DNA from: Bacteroidota bacterium
Lineage (GTDB): Bacteria > Bacteroidota > Ignavibacteria > Palsa-1295
DNA: 64,000 bases
NCBI GenBank assembly: GCA_021324735.1
Contig: JAJPIO010000003.1
Coordinates: 32,605-96,604, forward strand
Direction: 5' to 3'
Part shown: one piece after another, positions 1 to 13,206 of the stretch
Numbering within the stretch: position 1 is the stretch's first letter
Layout: each line of letters begins with the position of its first letter
Made by a program: the position numbers and the translations under genes
The notes under the pieces: generated by a model
Seen by the model: the letters and a program-made list of their open reading frames with translations, nothing else
Database searches by the model: none
Told to the model about the DNA's origin: nothing

Positions 1-1142
1 GCAGTTCCGATCCAGCACCTACGCCACAAAACGATGTTGTTCGAATTATTACGGTCAAAGATACCGGTATGTTCGTGATCGTTCACGGCGGAGCTGCCGC
101 CGGAGTGACAAAACACGTCGTATGGTCGCAGCCGATAAAAACTCCTTCACAAAATCCGTCGTGGAAATTAGCAGACATGACGCTTATTGGCTTCGTTGAG
201 CAGACACATGGTGGCAATTTCCAAGTTGTTAACGCTGCGGTTTTGAAGAAAGACATTGATACGCTTCAATCACCCGCTCCGACACTTGCATTAATCGATA
301 CCGGATTAAATGGGCACACATTCAATCCTGGTACGAGTGTTCAAATATCCTTTAACAGTACTAATCTTCCAGGTGGTGTCAACGCCTACTACTCGCTGGA
401 CAATGGCACGACGTGGCGCTTTATCGCTAAGTCGCTCTTCTCGAAGGTCAATTGGACCATTCCCGACTCCGTCACCACTCAAGGTAAGATCAAACTCGTT
501 GCTGTCGATAACGCAAACCTACAAGTTATTCAAAGCGGAACATTTACAATTGCTTTCGCGCCTTTCCTTCGCATCATTCATCCCCTTGCCACCGATACGG
601 CGCACGCCAAACAGCCATTCCTTATCCAGTGGAGTAAGTATGCTGTGAACGGCGTGACCTTACAGTATTCACTCGCCGATCAGCAAAGTGCGTTCTCATC
701 CTGGACGCCAATTGCGACTCATGTCACCGATACTTTCTACTCGTGGACGGTACCGGATACCAACCGCATGGCCGAGATTCAAATTTTGGATGCGGAAGGG
801 ACTGCACAACCCGCGACCAGCAATCCTTTTCCGATCTTTAAGTCTTCCCCGGTTGGTGTGGTGAGTGGTTCTCCGGATATCAGAGGGCTATCGATCACCG
901 ATCTCTTCCCGAATCCCGTGGGGCAGAGCAATTCACTTACCGTCCGATTCCTGAATGATAATCAGAATCCGGTGACCGTTCAACTGCTCGACTTGCTGGG
1001 GCACATCGTATTTCAGAATACGCTCGACGCCGGTGAATCATCGCTCGCGATCCCGACTCGTTCCATCGCCGCCGGTACCTATCTCGTACGTATTTCCGAT
1101 GGCGACAGAGCTGTTACGAAGCGTGTAGAGGTGCTTCACTAA
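1..1142 (+). CDS. T9SS-sorted secreted protein, C-terminal part (5' end outside window)
   Basis: The reading frame (codons from base 3) is already open at the window edge, so the gene begins upstream; the first internal ATG at 69 has no special claim as a start. The visible 380 residues contain beta-rich Ig-like stretches in which SLDNGTTW and SLADQQSAF phrases alternate with WTIPD and WTVPD phrases, suggesting two copies of one module. The last 75 residues form a type A T9SS sorting domain: an FPNPV start, a QLLDLLG core strand, the AAGTYLVRI motif and a basic end (KRVEVLH). The protein is therefore expected to cross the outer membrane by T9SS and stay surface-attached or be released. Function beyond that is not recognisable. 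A perfect hairpin follows the stop codon. Confidence 0.85.
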   Translation, partial: SSDPAPTPQNDVVRIITVKDTGMFVIVHGGAAAGVTKHVVWSQPIKTPSQNPSWKLADMTLIGFVEQTHGGNFQVVNAAVLKKDIDTLQSPAPTLALIDTGLNGHTFNPGTSVQISFNSTNLPGGVNAYYSLDNGTTWRFIAKSLFSKVNWTIPDSVTTQGKIKLVAVDNANLQVIQSGTFTIAFAPFLRIIHPLATDTAHAKQPFLIQWSKYAVNGVTLQYSLADQQSAFSSWTPIATHVTDTFYSWTVPDTNRMAEIQILDAEGTAQPATSNPFPIFKSSPVGVVSGSPDIRGLSITDLFPNPVGQSNSLTVRFLNDNQNPVTVQLLDLLGHIVFQNTLDAGESSLAIPTRSIAAGTYLVRISDGDRAVTKRVEVLH

Positions 1143-1152
1143 AATTGCTGAT

Positions 1153-1185
1153 GTAGGGTATAGAAGCAGACCTTCTATACCCTAC
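1153..1185. terminator. Perfect 14-bp hairpin after the first gene
   Basis: The arms 1153-1166 (GTAGGGTATAGAAG) and 1172-1185 are exact inverted complements around a 5-base loop, 11 bases after the stop. No T-run follows, so it may protect the mRNA 3' end or act as an unconventional terminator rather than a classical intrinsic one. Confidence 0.5.
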
Positions 1186-1201
1186 GCTATATCCTCCCGA
1201 A

Positions 1202-1495
1202 ATGAACGACCGACTCATCGAGATCCTTACCCACCGGCCCGATTTCAATCTTTCCAGCGAAGACAAAAAGCTTCTCGATTTCTTCGCCGAATATCTCGAC
1301 CATGGCTCGCTCTTTCTTTTCCGCTTCGAGCCGAACGCCGATCCCGCCGAGGCCGCGTTCGTCTTTACGAACGAGGCGCAGCATTTCCGTTTTACGATGA
1401 GCGATATTCGCACCTACGTTCACCAAATGAAAAGCGGCAAGCCGATCGACTGGGCCACCGTACCGTTCCAGTTCGTTGATAGAAACGAGCGGTAG
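1202..1495 (+). CDS. Small hypothetical protein (97 aa)
   Basis: Not a family I recognise. It is acidic and aromatic-rich (FLFRFEPN, HFRFTM), has no signal peptide or membrane segment, and looks like a small soluble alpha/beta cytosolic protein. The plus strand was preferred over two overlapping minus-strand frames because its composition is protein-like and it lies co-directionally between two plus-strand genes. The ATG at 1202 has no clear Shine-Dalgarno site, as is common in this group. The preceding hairpin suggests its own transcript or a processed one. Confidence 0.5.
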   Translation: MNDRLIEILTHRPDFNLSSEDKKLLDFFAEYLDHGSLFLFRFEPNADPAEAAFVFTNEAQHFRFTMSDIRTYVHQMKSGKPIDWATVPFQFVDRNER

Positions 1496-1579
1496 CAACC
1501 GGAACCGTAGGCTTTCCTTCTCGTTGTAATGGTACAGTGCGAGTTGTTGGTGATCCCGATCGCGTAGCCGCCAGTCAAT

Positions 1580-4500
1580 ATGCGGATGTTCTCGTCTCTT
1601 TTTATTGGTATACTCCTACTGCAATGCTGTAGCGCCGTAACGCTTACAGCCCAATGGACGAAGCTCGGTAATTTCGGGTCGTCCGACGTCTCCTGTATTT
1701 TTTTCCTCGACAAGATCGGTGCTGCCAACGTGGGATTCGTTGGAGCATCCGGTGGCATTTATCGCACCGTGGATGGAGGGAAGACCTGGAAACAAGTATT
1801 AAGTGGCATCCAGGGGGAGCCTACTGACTTTACATTCAAAGATGGCAGAACCGGATGGTGCAGTATGGGCGGCTCCAAATCATTGCCTGCTATATATCGC
1901 ACGATGGACGGCGGTCAAACATGGGCACCACTTTCTGTTACCGGAGATGCCACCGATGTGTATTACAACAGCACGTCGGGAATTCTCTGCCTCTCAGTAC
2001 GATCGTCTGGCTCGCCTTCTGTTATCTCAATGGATGATGGTGTATCCTGGACCGCGCTCAATAATCAGCTCAACCAAAACGGCTTCGCATTTTGCAATCC
2101 CTCGTATGGGATACTGACTGCGCCGGCCAGCTCCTTTTATCAAACCGTGAATGGTGGAAAAACATGGACGAGCTTGAATCATAGTCAGCATTCCTGGTCT
2201 CCGTGTGCGATCCCTAATTCTTTATCGTATGTATCTGCGCAAGACCAGGGGAATAATATTTATTTATCGACCTCCGCTGGACAAACCTGGGGCAGTGGAG
2301 GTTGGGTACCTTATCCCTTAACTGGTTGCGTTCGTGCAGGTCTGTGTGCTATATATGTACAAACCTCGGTGGGGCTTTATGAGTCGGTGGATTTTTCGAA
2401 CTGGTCAGCGATCGGTGGTCCCGGCAACACTTATGATACTCGATTTTATGTAACATCGACCGATATTTTTGCCGGTGATATTGCCGGTAATGTATGGTCA
2501 CTTCCCTCTGGTACCGGCAACTGGCCTTCGCTTCGATTTAAGCCATCGAACATCTCGCTTGTGCAAGCTGCCGGATGTAGCAAAAGTACTGCTCTTGCAG
2601 CATTTCAGAATCTATCATGCATTCCACTGACGATCAAGGGAGCAACCCTAAGCGATTCCTTACGATGGTCGCTGGGGCCGGTTAAATTACCGGTTACTTT
2701 ACAGCAGGGAGACTCACTCCAATTTCATCTTGCAGGTATGGGAGAGACGCCGGGTACATATTCGGCCACCCTACGCCTTTTTATTCAAACGCAGACAGGT
2801 ATCACCGATACACTATTGCCGTTACAGATCACCTTGCAGCCGATGATACCGCCGACATTACCATCGGTAAACATCACAGTGAAGGACCAATGCACTTCCT
2901 TAGATACGACCATTAGAATCCACAACAATCACTGCGATACGATCCTGCTCTCCTCGTTTTCGATGCTCGATTCGGCCCTCTTCCGTCTTCCATCCGTTCA
3001 CTTGCCGATCGTTATTCCCCCCGATTCCAATTGCACCATCCCAATTCATGCTCGCCCTACTGGCCGGGGCAGTTACCAGGATTCTCTCTTAATTCAACTC
3101 ACGTATGCAGGCTACCCGCTCGATACGATCGTACCATTACATGGTACCGTTAAGCCCTCCGGCATACAAGCATCGTTAAGCACTTCCCACGCACTATTCG
3201 ACACGGTTTTTTCGTGCGATACGAAATACGATACGATCTACCTACATAATACTTCCTGCGACTCGGTAACGATCACAGAACAATTCATCAGTATTAGCAG
3301 CCCTTTCAAAGTTATCAGCAACAACCTCGGCCGGAGAATGGGATATGGCGATAGTATTGCTTTTGTGATCGCTTTGCCAGGCGCGGATGGCACGGGAGAT
3401 TATTACGATGAGCTCGATATTATGCTGGATAACGGCGCGTTTCAACAGCAATATCCTCTCATATTGTCCGGCTCGGTCCATTCGGCGGCACGAGCACTTA
3501 CGATCAGTACGGCAAGTATCATCAAGGATAGCCTCGCTCCCTGCGGGCACTTTGACACAACCTTCTTCTTTACTGCATCGGGCAGTTGTGATAGTAGTAT
3601 TACGTTATCCACGATAACGTACAATGGGAATGGAGGCATTACGCTCAATGCGAGCCGCCCGTTGCCAACTACACTTGGTCCTCATGATACACTCTGGTTT
3701 ACACTAAGTTACGCTCCTATGGCTGGAGAGAAGATCGACGGTACTCTTCATTTAAGTGGCACCAGGTTAGACACCATCGTGCCACTTCATTTAACCGTTG
3801 CATCGGATAACAATGTGATCGCTTTCTCCGCTCATCGAACGACCCTTACGGCGAGCTATTGCGGATCGGATACAGCTACGATCGTTCTTTCGAACAACGG
3901 CTGCTCGACCGTTACGATCGATAGTTTAAGACTTTTGGGAAGCGACCCCACGCAATTTACTCTATCAACAGTTACATTACCCATCACCCTTCGAGCAGGT
4001 ATCGATACGATACTGCATGTAGTGTATCACGGTGATATTTCCGCTTCCGGTAATACTATCTTTAGCGCCACTCAAAATGGTCATCGGTTCACTCAAAGCA
4101 TTTCAGGTTCGACGATTCCTACCAGCGCAGCCCGCATTGGGATCACAGCCGAGGGCTCATCTTTAAATCTTGTCGCGGGGGCCAGCACCAGCGCTCGCCT
4201 CTATTTTGCTGATAGCGTTGCATCATCAGCGAACCTGCAAAGCTTAAGGTGCAAATTGACCTATGACGATAATGTATTAACACCTGGCTCGATCACCGGT
4301 CAAAACGGATGGAATATTCAGCAGGAATCCGCACCACGCGGTAATTTATCGCTGCTTTGCACCCGAGGCTCAGCCAATGCGATCGCCCCAAAGGATGCGC
4401 TATGCACCATCAGCTTTACGGCGACAGTTTCTGATTCATTGTGGTCGCCGATCACACTGACAAATATCGCCTATACTCCTACCGACCCAATGTATGAACG

Positions 4501-4873
4501 TTGCATGCTATCCTCTGGTATAGAACAACCCAGCATCGATGTACATCTTGCTACACAATGTGGCGATAGTCTGCTTAGCATCGTATTACGGGGCGAGCAG
4601 CCGATGATCTCCTCCATCGAGATAATACCGAATCCTGTAGTAGTAAACAGTGAATCCGGTATGACCCTTAGCTTCGCCTCACGTGTGGAAATCCCGGTCA
4701 CGATAAGGATTATGGATGTGCTGGGTCAACAGGTTTTGTCGATTGAACAGCCTGCGACAAAAGGAGTAAATTCGATCGCCTTATCTCCCGCCAACTTACG
4801 AGCAGGCACGTATTACGTCGCTGTGCAGGCTGGAATGTCCGAGTGGGTCAAACGGATAGCTGTTCTTCGATAA
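1580..4873 (+). CDS. Large T9SS-sorted surface protein with BNR/YCF48-like repeats and anchor-D-like modules (1097 aa)
   Basis: A signal peptide occupies residues 1-25 (hydrophobic FIGILLLQ core, cleavage near TAQ). Residues 25-300 carry BNR-type motifs (TVDGGKTW, TMDGGQTW, SMDDGVSW, TVNGGKTW), the pattern of sialidase-like or YCF48 beta-propellers. The middle (about 310-850) is a tandem array of roughly 110-residue Cys-containing beta modules with repeated LSNNGC/LHNTSCD phrases, related to choice-of-anchor-D/ASH domains. A cohesin-like module (about 855-1000) follows, then a QCGDSLL motif and an 80-residue T9SS type A sorting domain (IIPNPV, IMDVLGQQ, RAGTYYVAV). The 3' end overlaps convergent mfd by 26 bases. 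A sensing or adhesive surface role is inference. Confidence 0.85.
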   Translation: MRMFSSLFIGILLLQCCSAVTLTAQWTKLGNFGSSDVSCIFFLDKIGAANVGFVGASGGIYRTVDGGKTWKQVLSGIQGEPTDFTFKDGRTGWCSMGGSKSLPAIYRTMDGGQTWAPLSVTGDATDVYYNSTSGILCLSVRSSGSPSVISMDDGVSWTALNNQLNQNGFAFCNPSYGILTAPASSFYQTVNGGKTWTSLNHSQHSWSPCAIPNSLSYVSAQDQGNNIYLSTSAGQTWGSGGWVPYPLTGCVRAGLCAIYVQTSVGLYESVDFSNWSAIGGPGNTYDTRFYVTSTDIFAGDIAGNVWSLPSGTGNWPSLRFKPSNISLVQAAGCSKSTALAAFQNLSCIPLTIKGATLSDSLRWSLGPVKLPVTLQQGDSLQFHLAGMGETPGTYSATLRLFIQTQTGITDTLLPLQITLQPMIPPTLPSVNITVKDQCTSLDTTIRIHNNHCDTILLSSFSMLDSALFRLPSVHLPIVIPPDSNCTIPIHARPTGRGSYQDSLLIQLTYAGYPLDTIVPLHGTVKPSGIQASLSTSHALFDTVFSCDTKYDTIYLHNTSCDSVTITEQFISISSPFKVISNNLGRRMGYGDSIAFVIALPGADGTGDYYDELDIMLDNGAFQQQYPLILSGSVHSAARALTISTASIIKDSLAPCGHFDTTFFFTASGSCDSSITLSTITYNGNGGITLNASRPLPTTLGPHDTLWFTLSYAPMAGEKIDGTLHLSGTRLDTIVPLHLTVASDNNVIAFSAHRTTLTASYCGSDTATIVLSNNGCSTVTIDSLRLLGSDPTQFTLSTVTLPITLRAGIDTILHVVYHGDISASGNTIFSATQNGHRFTQSISGSTIPTSAARIGITAEGSSLNLVAGASTSARLYFADSVASSANLQSLRCKLTYDDNVLTPGSITGQNGWNIQQESAPRGNLSLLCTRGSANAIAPKDALCTISFTATVSDSLWSPITLTNIAYTPTDPMYERCMLSSGIEQPSIDVHLATQCGDSLLSIVLRGEQPMISSIEIIPNPVVVNSESGMTLSFASRVEIPVTIRIMDVLGQQVLSIEQPATKGVNSIALSPANLRAGTYYVAVQAGMSEWVKRIAVLR

Positions 4874-7800
4874 CTTGTTCTCGAAGCTCGGGTGGTGTCA
4901 GCGTAGTGATAGCCTGTTCGATCTCCTTCAAACGTTCTTCACCGTCCGTGCGTGTTTTGAGCCGAATGACAAGACGTAGCGCCTTTCCTTCACCGAGTAG
5001 CCGAACATTCTGCTCGCCGATGATAGGAAACCGGTCGAGAATCTTGGGGAAGGTATTTTGATAATAGAACTCTTCGGAGTCCTGCGGCAGCAGAATGCGT
5101 AAGGTGCGTGTCGGCTCTTCGTAGGTCGCATTTCGCGCACCGAGTATCGTAAGGCGGTGCCGCACGCGGGCCACATGAAGGAGCGCGGTCGCTTCTTCGG
5201 GCAGCGGCCCGAACCGGTCGCGTAGTTCGCGAGCGATCTCTTCGACCTCGTCATCGGTACGCGCCCCGGCGAGCCGCTGGTAGAACTGGAATCGTTCGGC
5301 ATCGTCTTCAATGTAATGGTCGGGCAGGAGCGCATCAACGCCGAGAGAAACGGTAACCGGAGCAGCAATGCCGCTCCCATCACCATCGGTAGCGAGGCGT
5401 TTACGTCCAAAGGCAGTACGCGTCTGGCGGGCGAGTTCGTCCTTAAAGAGTTCGCTGAATTCTTCGCGCTTGAGTTCTTCGACGGCCTCTTCAACGGTCT
5501 TCTGATATAGCTCGAAACCGATCTCGTTAATAAAGCCGGATTGCTCGGCACCGAGGAGATTACCGGCTCCTCGAATTTCGAGGTCGCGCATCGCGAGTTG
5601 AAATCCGGCGCCGAGATCTGAGAATTCTTCCATGGCTTCCAGGCGACGAAGGGCGTCCTGCGATAGCGCGTTGACCGGTGGTGCTATGAGATAGCAATAG
5701 GCTTGCTCGTTCGATCTCCCGACGCGCCCGCGTAATTGATACAACTCCGCCAGCCCAAAGTTCTGCGCATGATTGATCACGATCGTGTTGGCATTCGGCA
5801 CATCGAGTCCGGACTCGACGATCTTGGTCGCCACGAGAATATCGATCCTGCGCTCGATGAAATCGCGCATGACTTTCTCGATCGATGATGGCGGCATTTG
5901 CCCGTGCACGATACCGATACGCACTCGCGGCGCAGCTTCGCGCAGCTTATTGGCAAAGAGTTCGATGTCACCAACTTTATCGTTGATGGCATAGATCTGT
6001 CCGCCGCGAGCGAGTTCGCGCTTTATCGCCTCGGCAATGACGTGTTCGTCATAACCCGGCAGCACTTCGGTCATGACCGGCAACCGGTTTCGGGGGGGCG
6101 TTTCCATGACGGAAAGATCGCGCGCGCCCAGTAAGGAGAAATTAAGCGTACGCGGAATAGGAGTTGCCGTTAAGGTCAGCGTATCGATATTGGCTCGCAC
6201 TTCGCGAAGCTTCTCTTTTGCCGCTACGCCGAACCGATGTTCTTCATCGATGATCAGAAGGCCAAGATCCCTGAACACAACATCTTTCGAAAGCAACCGG
6301 TGAGTGCCGATCAGGATATCGATCTTCCCTTCGAGCAATTGTTGCAGAATGGCGGTCTGCTCCTTTTTCGAACGGAATCGAGAAAGCGAGGCGCATTTAA
6401 CGCCAAAGCGTTCGAGGCGATCGGTAAACGTGCGATAATGCTGCTCGGCAAGAATGGTGGTCGGGACGAGTACCGCGACCTGCTTTTTGTCAAGTACCGC
6501 CTTCATCGCCGCGCGCATGGCTACTTCGGTCTTGCCGTATCCGACGTCACCGCAAATGAGGCGATCCATCGGATGGACAGACTCCATATCGCGCTTGATC
6601 TCTTCCGTCGCACGAGCCTGATCTGGAGTATCCTCATACAAGAAGGCCGCCTCCATTTCACGCTGTATGATGTCATCGAGACTAAAGGCAAACCCCTCGG
6701 CCTTTCTTCGCTTCGCATAGAGCTGGATAAGATTGCGGGCGATATCCTTGAGCCGCTTTTTGGTGCGCTCTTTCGTTCGCTGCCATTCCGCAGAGCCCAG
6801 TTTCGAAAGCTTCGGAGCAGCTTCTGCTTCACCGGTCGAATACTTGGAGAGGCGATTAATATAATCGAGATTAACGAACAGCACGTCGTTATCACGATAG
6901 ACCAATCTCACCACTTCCTGCTTCTTGCCGCCGACCTGGATCGTCTCCAAACCCATGAACTTGCCAATGCCTTTATCTTCATGCACCAGCAGATCACCAC
7001 GCTTGAGCGAACGTAACTCTCGAAGCGATATACCCTTGGTACGTGCGGCTTTTTTACGAGAGGAAGCACCACGCTCGCGTTTCCGGCCAAAGAGCTCATG
7101 TTCCGTGTAGATAGCTACGCCGGGAAGCTGAAATCCTTGAGCAAGCGATGGCTCGATAAACGTCGGCAACGCCCTATAGCTGTGCGTACCGGCATCTTCT
7201 ACTCCATCGAGCTTTAAAGCTTCGATATCTTTTTGCTCAGGCTCCTCTTCGACGTCAAGCAGGTCCTTCAAACGTTTCGCAAGATCGCGTGACTCGGACA
7301 TGACGATCACTTTCGATCCTTGAGAAACGACCTGTTGAATGTGCTCGCGAATGAGCTTTACATTGGCATTAAAACTCGGCTGGGTCCGGCTGCCAAAGTC
7401 GATTATTCTATTCCCGGAGGGTGGGAATGCGCTGATATGGATGTTAAAGAATTTCGAAAACCCTGCAAGCACATCCGGTGAAATATTCTCTTCTTCGAGC
7501 TTCGTTTGGATACGGCTTATTTCAAAATTTATGACGACGGTGCCAGCGTTCAGATAATCAACGAGTGTCGCCTCATTTACGACATTCGCTTCGGTAAGGA
7601 CGTTGGGCACTAATACTAACTCGGGTCGCCCGGAGGTCGAGCGCTGGCTAATGGCGTCGAACGCACGCATGCTTTCGATCATATCCCCAAAGAATTCGAT
7701 TCGAATAGGAAGTGTCTCGGTATATGGAAAGACATCCACGATGCCGCCACGAACGGCAAATTCACCGGCCGATTCGACAAACTGCTTTCGCTCAAAATGA

Positions 7801-8309
7801 TGAGCTTCGAGCCATTTTATTACGTGTTCGAATCCCCTCTCTTCACCGGCCTTTAATATGAGTGCTTCACCGGCAAATTGCTGCTTTGGTGGAAGCAATG
7901 TACCGAGTGAAGCAACGTCCGCGATAGTGATGATCGGAGATTCCGCTCGAGCCAGCCGATCGACCGCTTCCAACAGTTGTGCTGTGGCTTCCGCGGATTG
8001 TGCTCGTTTTTGCTTCTCCCGCTTGATCAGCGAAGCATGAGCGCCTTCACTGTATAATGCAAGGTGTTCCTCATCGAGAAGCCTGGCTAGATCATCATAG
8101 AGGCGTTCCGCATCCTGCGCCTCTTCAACGATCAGTGCCAACGACCGTGACTCTTTCTCGAACGCGGAAGCAATAAGCACAGCATCCAGTGAAGGCACCA
8201 GATTCGTCAAATAGATCGAGTCGCCCTCGCCAGTAATTGCTTTCCGAAAATCGGCATAAGCCGGCAATGCGGTGACAAGTGGCGATAAAAGCCGATAAAG
8301 GGGAGTCAC
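4848..8309 (-). CDS. mfd: Transcription-repair coupling factor Mfd
   Basis: Mfd removes RNA polymerase stalled at DNA lesions and recruits UvrA for nucleotide excision repair. The 1153 residues match the family length. In order are the UvrB-homologous N-terminal part (RGGIVDVFPY and EFFGD, about 185-210), the RNA-polymerase-interacting domain (RGDLLVHEDKGIGKF), and the superfamily 2 translocase with Walker A GDVGYGKTE, DEEH box IIDEEHRFG, motif III TATPIPRT and motif VI QLRGRVGRS, then the C-terminal UvrA-binding TRCF domain. It starts at an ATG and is separated from the upstream membrane-protein gene by 123 bases, which could hold its own promoter. It ends 26 bases inside the convergent T9SS gene. 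Confidence 0.97.
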   Translation of the reverse strand: MTPLYRLLSPLVTALPAYADFRKAITGEGDSIYLTNLVPSLDAVLIASAFEKESRSLALIVEEAQDAERLYDDLARLLDEEHLALYSEGAHASLIKREKQKRAQSAEATAQLLEAVDRLARAESPIITIADVASLGTLLPPKQQFAGEALILKAGEERGFEHVIKWLEAHHFERKQFVESAGEFAVRGGIVDVFPYTETLPIRIEFFGDMIESMRAFDAISQRSTSGRPELVLVPNVLTEANVVNEATLVDYLNAGTVVINFEISRIQTKLEEENISPDVLAGFSKFFNIHISAFPPSGNRIIDFGSRTQPSFNANVKLIREHIQQVVSQGSKVIVMSESRDLAKRLKDLLDVEEEPEQKDIEALKLDGVEDAGTHSYRALPTFIEPSLAQGFQLPGVAIYTEHELFGRKRERGASSRKKAARTKGISLRELRSLKRGDLLVHEDKGIGKFMGLETIQVGGKKQEVVRLVYRDNDVLFVNLDYINRLSKYSTGEAEAAPKLSKLGSAEWQRTKERTKKRLKDIARNLIQLYAKRRKAEGFAFSLDDIIQREMEAAFLYEDTPDQARATEEIKRDMESVHPMDRLICGDVGYGKTEVAMRAAMKAVLDKKQVAVLVPTTILAEQHYRTFTDRLERFGVKCASLSRFRSKKEQTAILQQLLEGKIDILIGTHRLLSKDVVFRDLGLLIIDEEHRFGVAAKEKLREVRANIDTLTLTATPIPRTLNFSLLGARDLSVMETPPRNRLPVMTEVLPGYDEHVIAEAIKRELARGGQIYAINDKVGDIELFANKLREAAPRVRIGIVHGQMPPSSIEKVMRDFIERRIDILVATKIVESGLDVPNANTIVINHAQNFGLAELYQLRGRVGRSNEQAYCYLIAPPVNALSQDALRRLEAMEEFSDLGAGFQLAMRDLEIRGAGNLLGAEQSGFINEIGFELYQKTVEEAVEELKREEFSELFKDELARQTRTAFGRKRLATDGDGSGIAAPVTVSLGVDALLPDHYIEDDAERFQFYQRLAGARTDDEVEEIARELRDRFGPLPEEATALLHVARVRHRLTILGARNATYEEPTRTLRILLPQDSEEFYYQNTFPKILDRFPIIGEQNVRLLGEGKALRLVIRLKTRTDGEERLKEIEQAITTLTPPELREQVIEEQLSV

Positions 8310-8432
8310 AAAAATCTGTTATAGAAATAGCAAAATGCGGCAATGCAGAGAAAGACGTGCTTTCACTGCTGTCGCTTATTTATCGTACGATGCTATAACA
8401 AACGCCGTGCGAGCTTGGTGCGAAGCTTAAGC

Positions 8433-9506
8433 TCAGGTGGCATCCTCTACGTATACTAACGGCCCATCATGACGCGTGCGGAGGTCGTAGTAAAGTACTG
8501 TAAGAAAAGAGGGAAGAGAAAAGAATAAGAACAATAGGAATAGCGATATTTCCGCGACGATCGACCACAGGATACCAGGCAGAGTGTCTATAAACCACTG
8601 AAAAGAGATCGGACTCTTGATCAGAAAATCCTTAGCCCATGAAGTGATATTCGGGAAAAGCAATCCGGTCACTTCACTTACGACAATACTAACGAAGATC
8701 AGCACTAATCCGAATGCTAACGAAAAAGCAAAGATGCGCCAACCCAAATGGCGTGTTAGCTCCCAGCTTCGTCGCACGGCTTCGAACGGACCGAGCTCTT
8801 CGCTTATCATCGCGGGAAAAACGGCTGCCAGCCGAACGAGAATATATATTTGAGCGATCATTAAGAAAAAGGCAAGAACGCTACCAACCTGAACGGGAAA
8901 GACACCAATGATGGTGTTAATTAGAACTACTGCAATGGTGTAAAGAATGTAGAGCAATGATATTTTCCACGTATTCCCTCGCAAACCGCTCCACAATGCA
9001 TAGATCGGTTCCTGTGGCCGCTCTTCGAAGATCTGGCAGGAAAGATCGATAGAGGAAGCGATCAGCGTAAAGCAACCAATAAGGAGGAGTAATCCACCGA
9101 AAAAGAATAGCAGATAGGAGTTAACGAAGAGAGTAGCGTTCTTTTGAAAGTATGCAGCAAGCCGTTGAGTTTGGGGGTGAATTTCAACACTGTTCGTATC
9201 TGGCAATGGTGCGCCAGTATTACTTAGCAGTGCTTGTTCCTCGGCGAGAAAGAATGGATTTTGCTCACGCAGCGACGCCCGAAAGTCATTTCGAATAACT
9301 GTTGCATCACTATCCGAGAGATGCAGGTCATGCTCCGCAGCACTCATTGCATCGGTACCAAAACTAGAGATTCCGCTAGTAAGGAGAACGGCTCCCGGTA
9401 CAAACAATAGCACGAAGAGCAGCGCATATCTCGGGAAAGCCCTAATATAAATGCGTGCTGTTTCTGAAACGGTCTCCGCAAGATTTAATGGACGAGATGG
9501 GATCAA
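8433..9506 (-). CDS. Multi-pass inner-membrane protein of unknown function (357 aa)
   Basis: About six or seven hydrophobic segments are visible: near residues 26-45, 130-155, 180-205, 207-230, 255-285 and 310-340. A soluble loop lies between the first two (about 50-125). The pattern, with an SRP...AETVSETARIY opening and FEAVRRSWELTRH on the cytosolic side, resembles bacterial glycerophosphodiesterase-associated membrane-domain proteins that stand alone, but no catalytic domain is present and I assign no function. The only in-frame start near the N-terminus is a TTG at 9506. It sits between ligA and mfd in a co-directional run. Confidence 0.8.
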   Translation of the reverse strand: MIPSRPLNLAETVSETARIYIRAFPRYALLFVLLFVPGAVLLTSGISSFGTDAMSAAEHDLHLSDSDATVIRNDFRASLREQNPFFLAEEQALLSNTGAPLPDTNSVEIHPQTQRLAAYFQKNATLFVNSYLLFFFGGLLLLIGCFTLIASSIDLSCQIFEERPQEPIYALWSGLRGNTWKISLLYILYTIAVVLINTIIGVFPVQVGSVLAFFLMIAQIYILVRLAAVFPAMISEELGPFEAVRRSWELTRHLGWRIFAFSLAFGLVLIFVSIVVSEVTGLLFPNITSWAKDFLIKSPISFQWFIDTLPGILWSIVAEISLFLLFLFFSLPSFLTVLYYDLRTRHDGPLVYVEDAT

Positions 9507-9539
9507 CGGTAATTACAGTCTTAGTAGAGAGATACGATG

Positions 9540-13194
<3,655 letters not shown>

Positions 13195-13206
13195 ACTATG
13201 TATCTA

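Noticed and set aside
1187..1498. Minus-strand frames opposite the small gene at 1202
   Set aside because: The plus-strand frame has better composition and is co-directional with its neighbours.
6237..7016. 259-codon open frame on the plus strand
   Set aside because: It lies antisense within mfd, has Arg/Ile/Leu-biased composition and no family signature.
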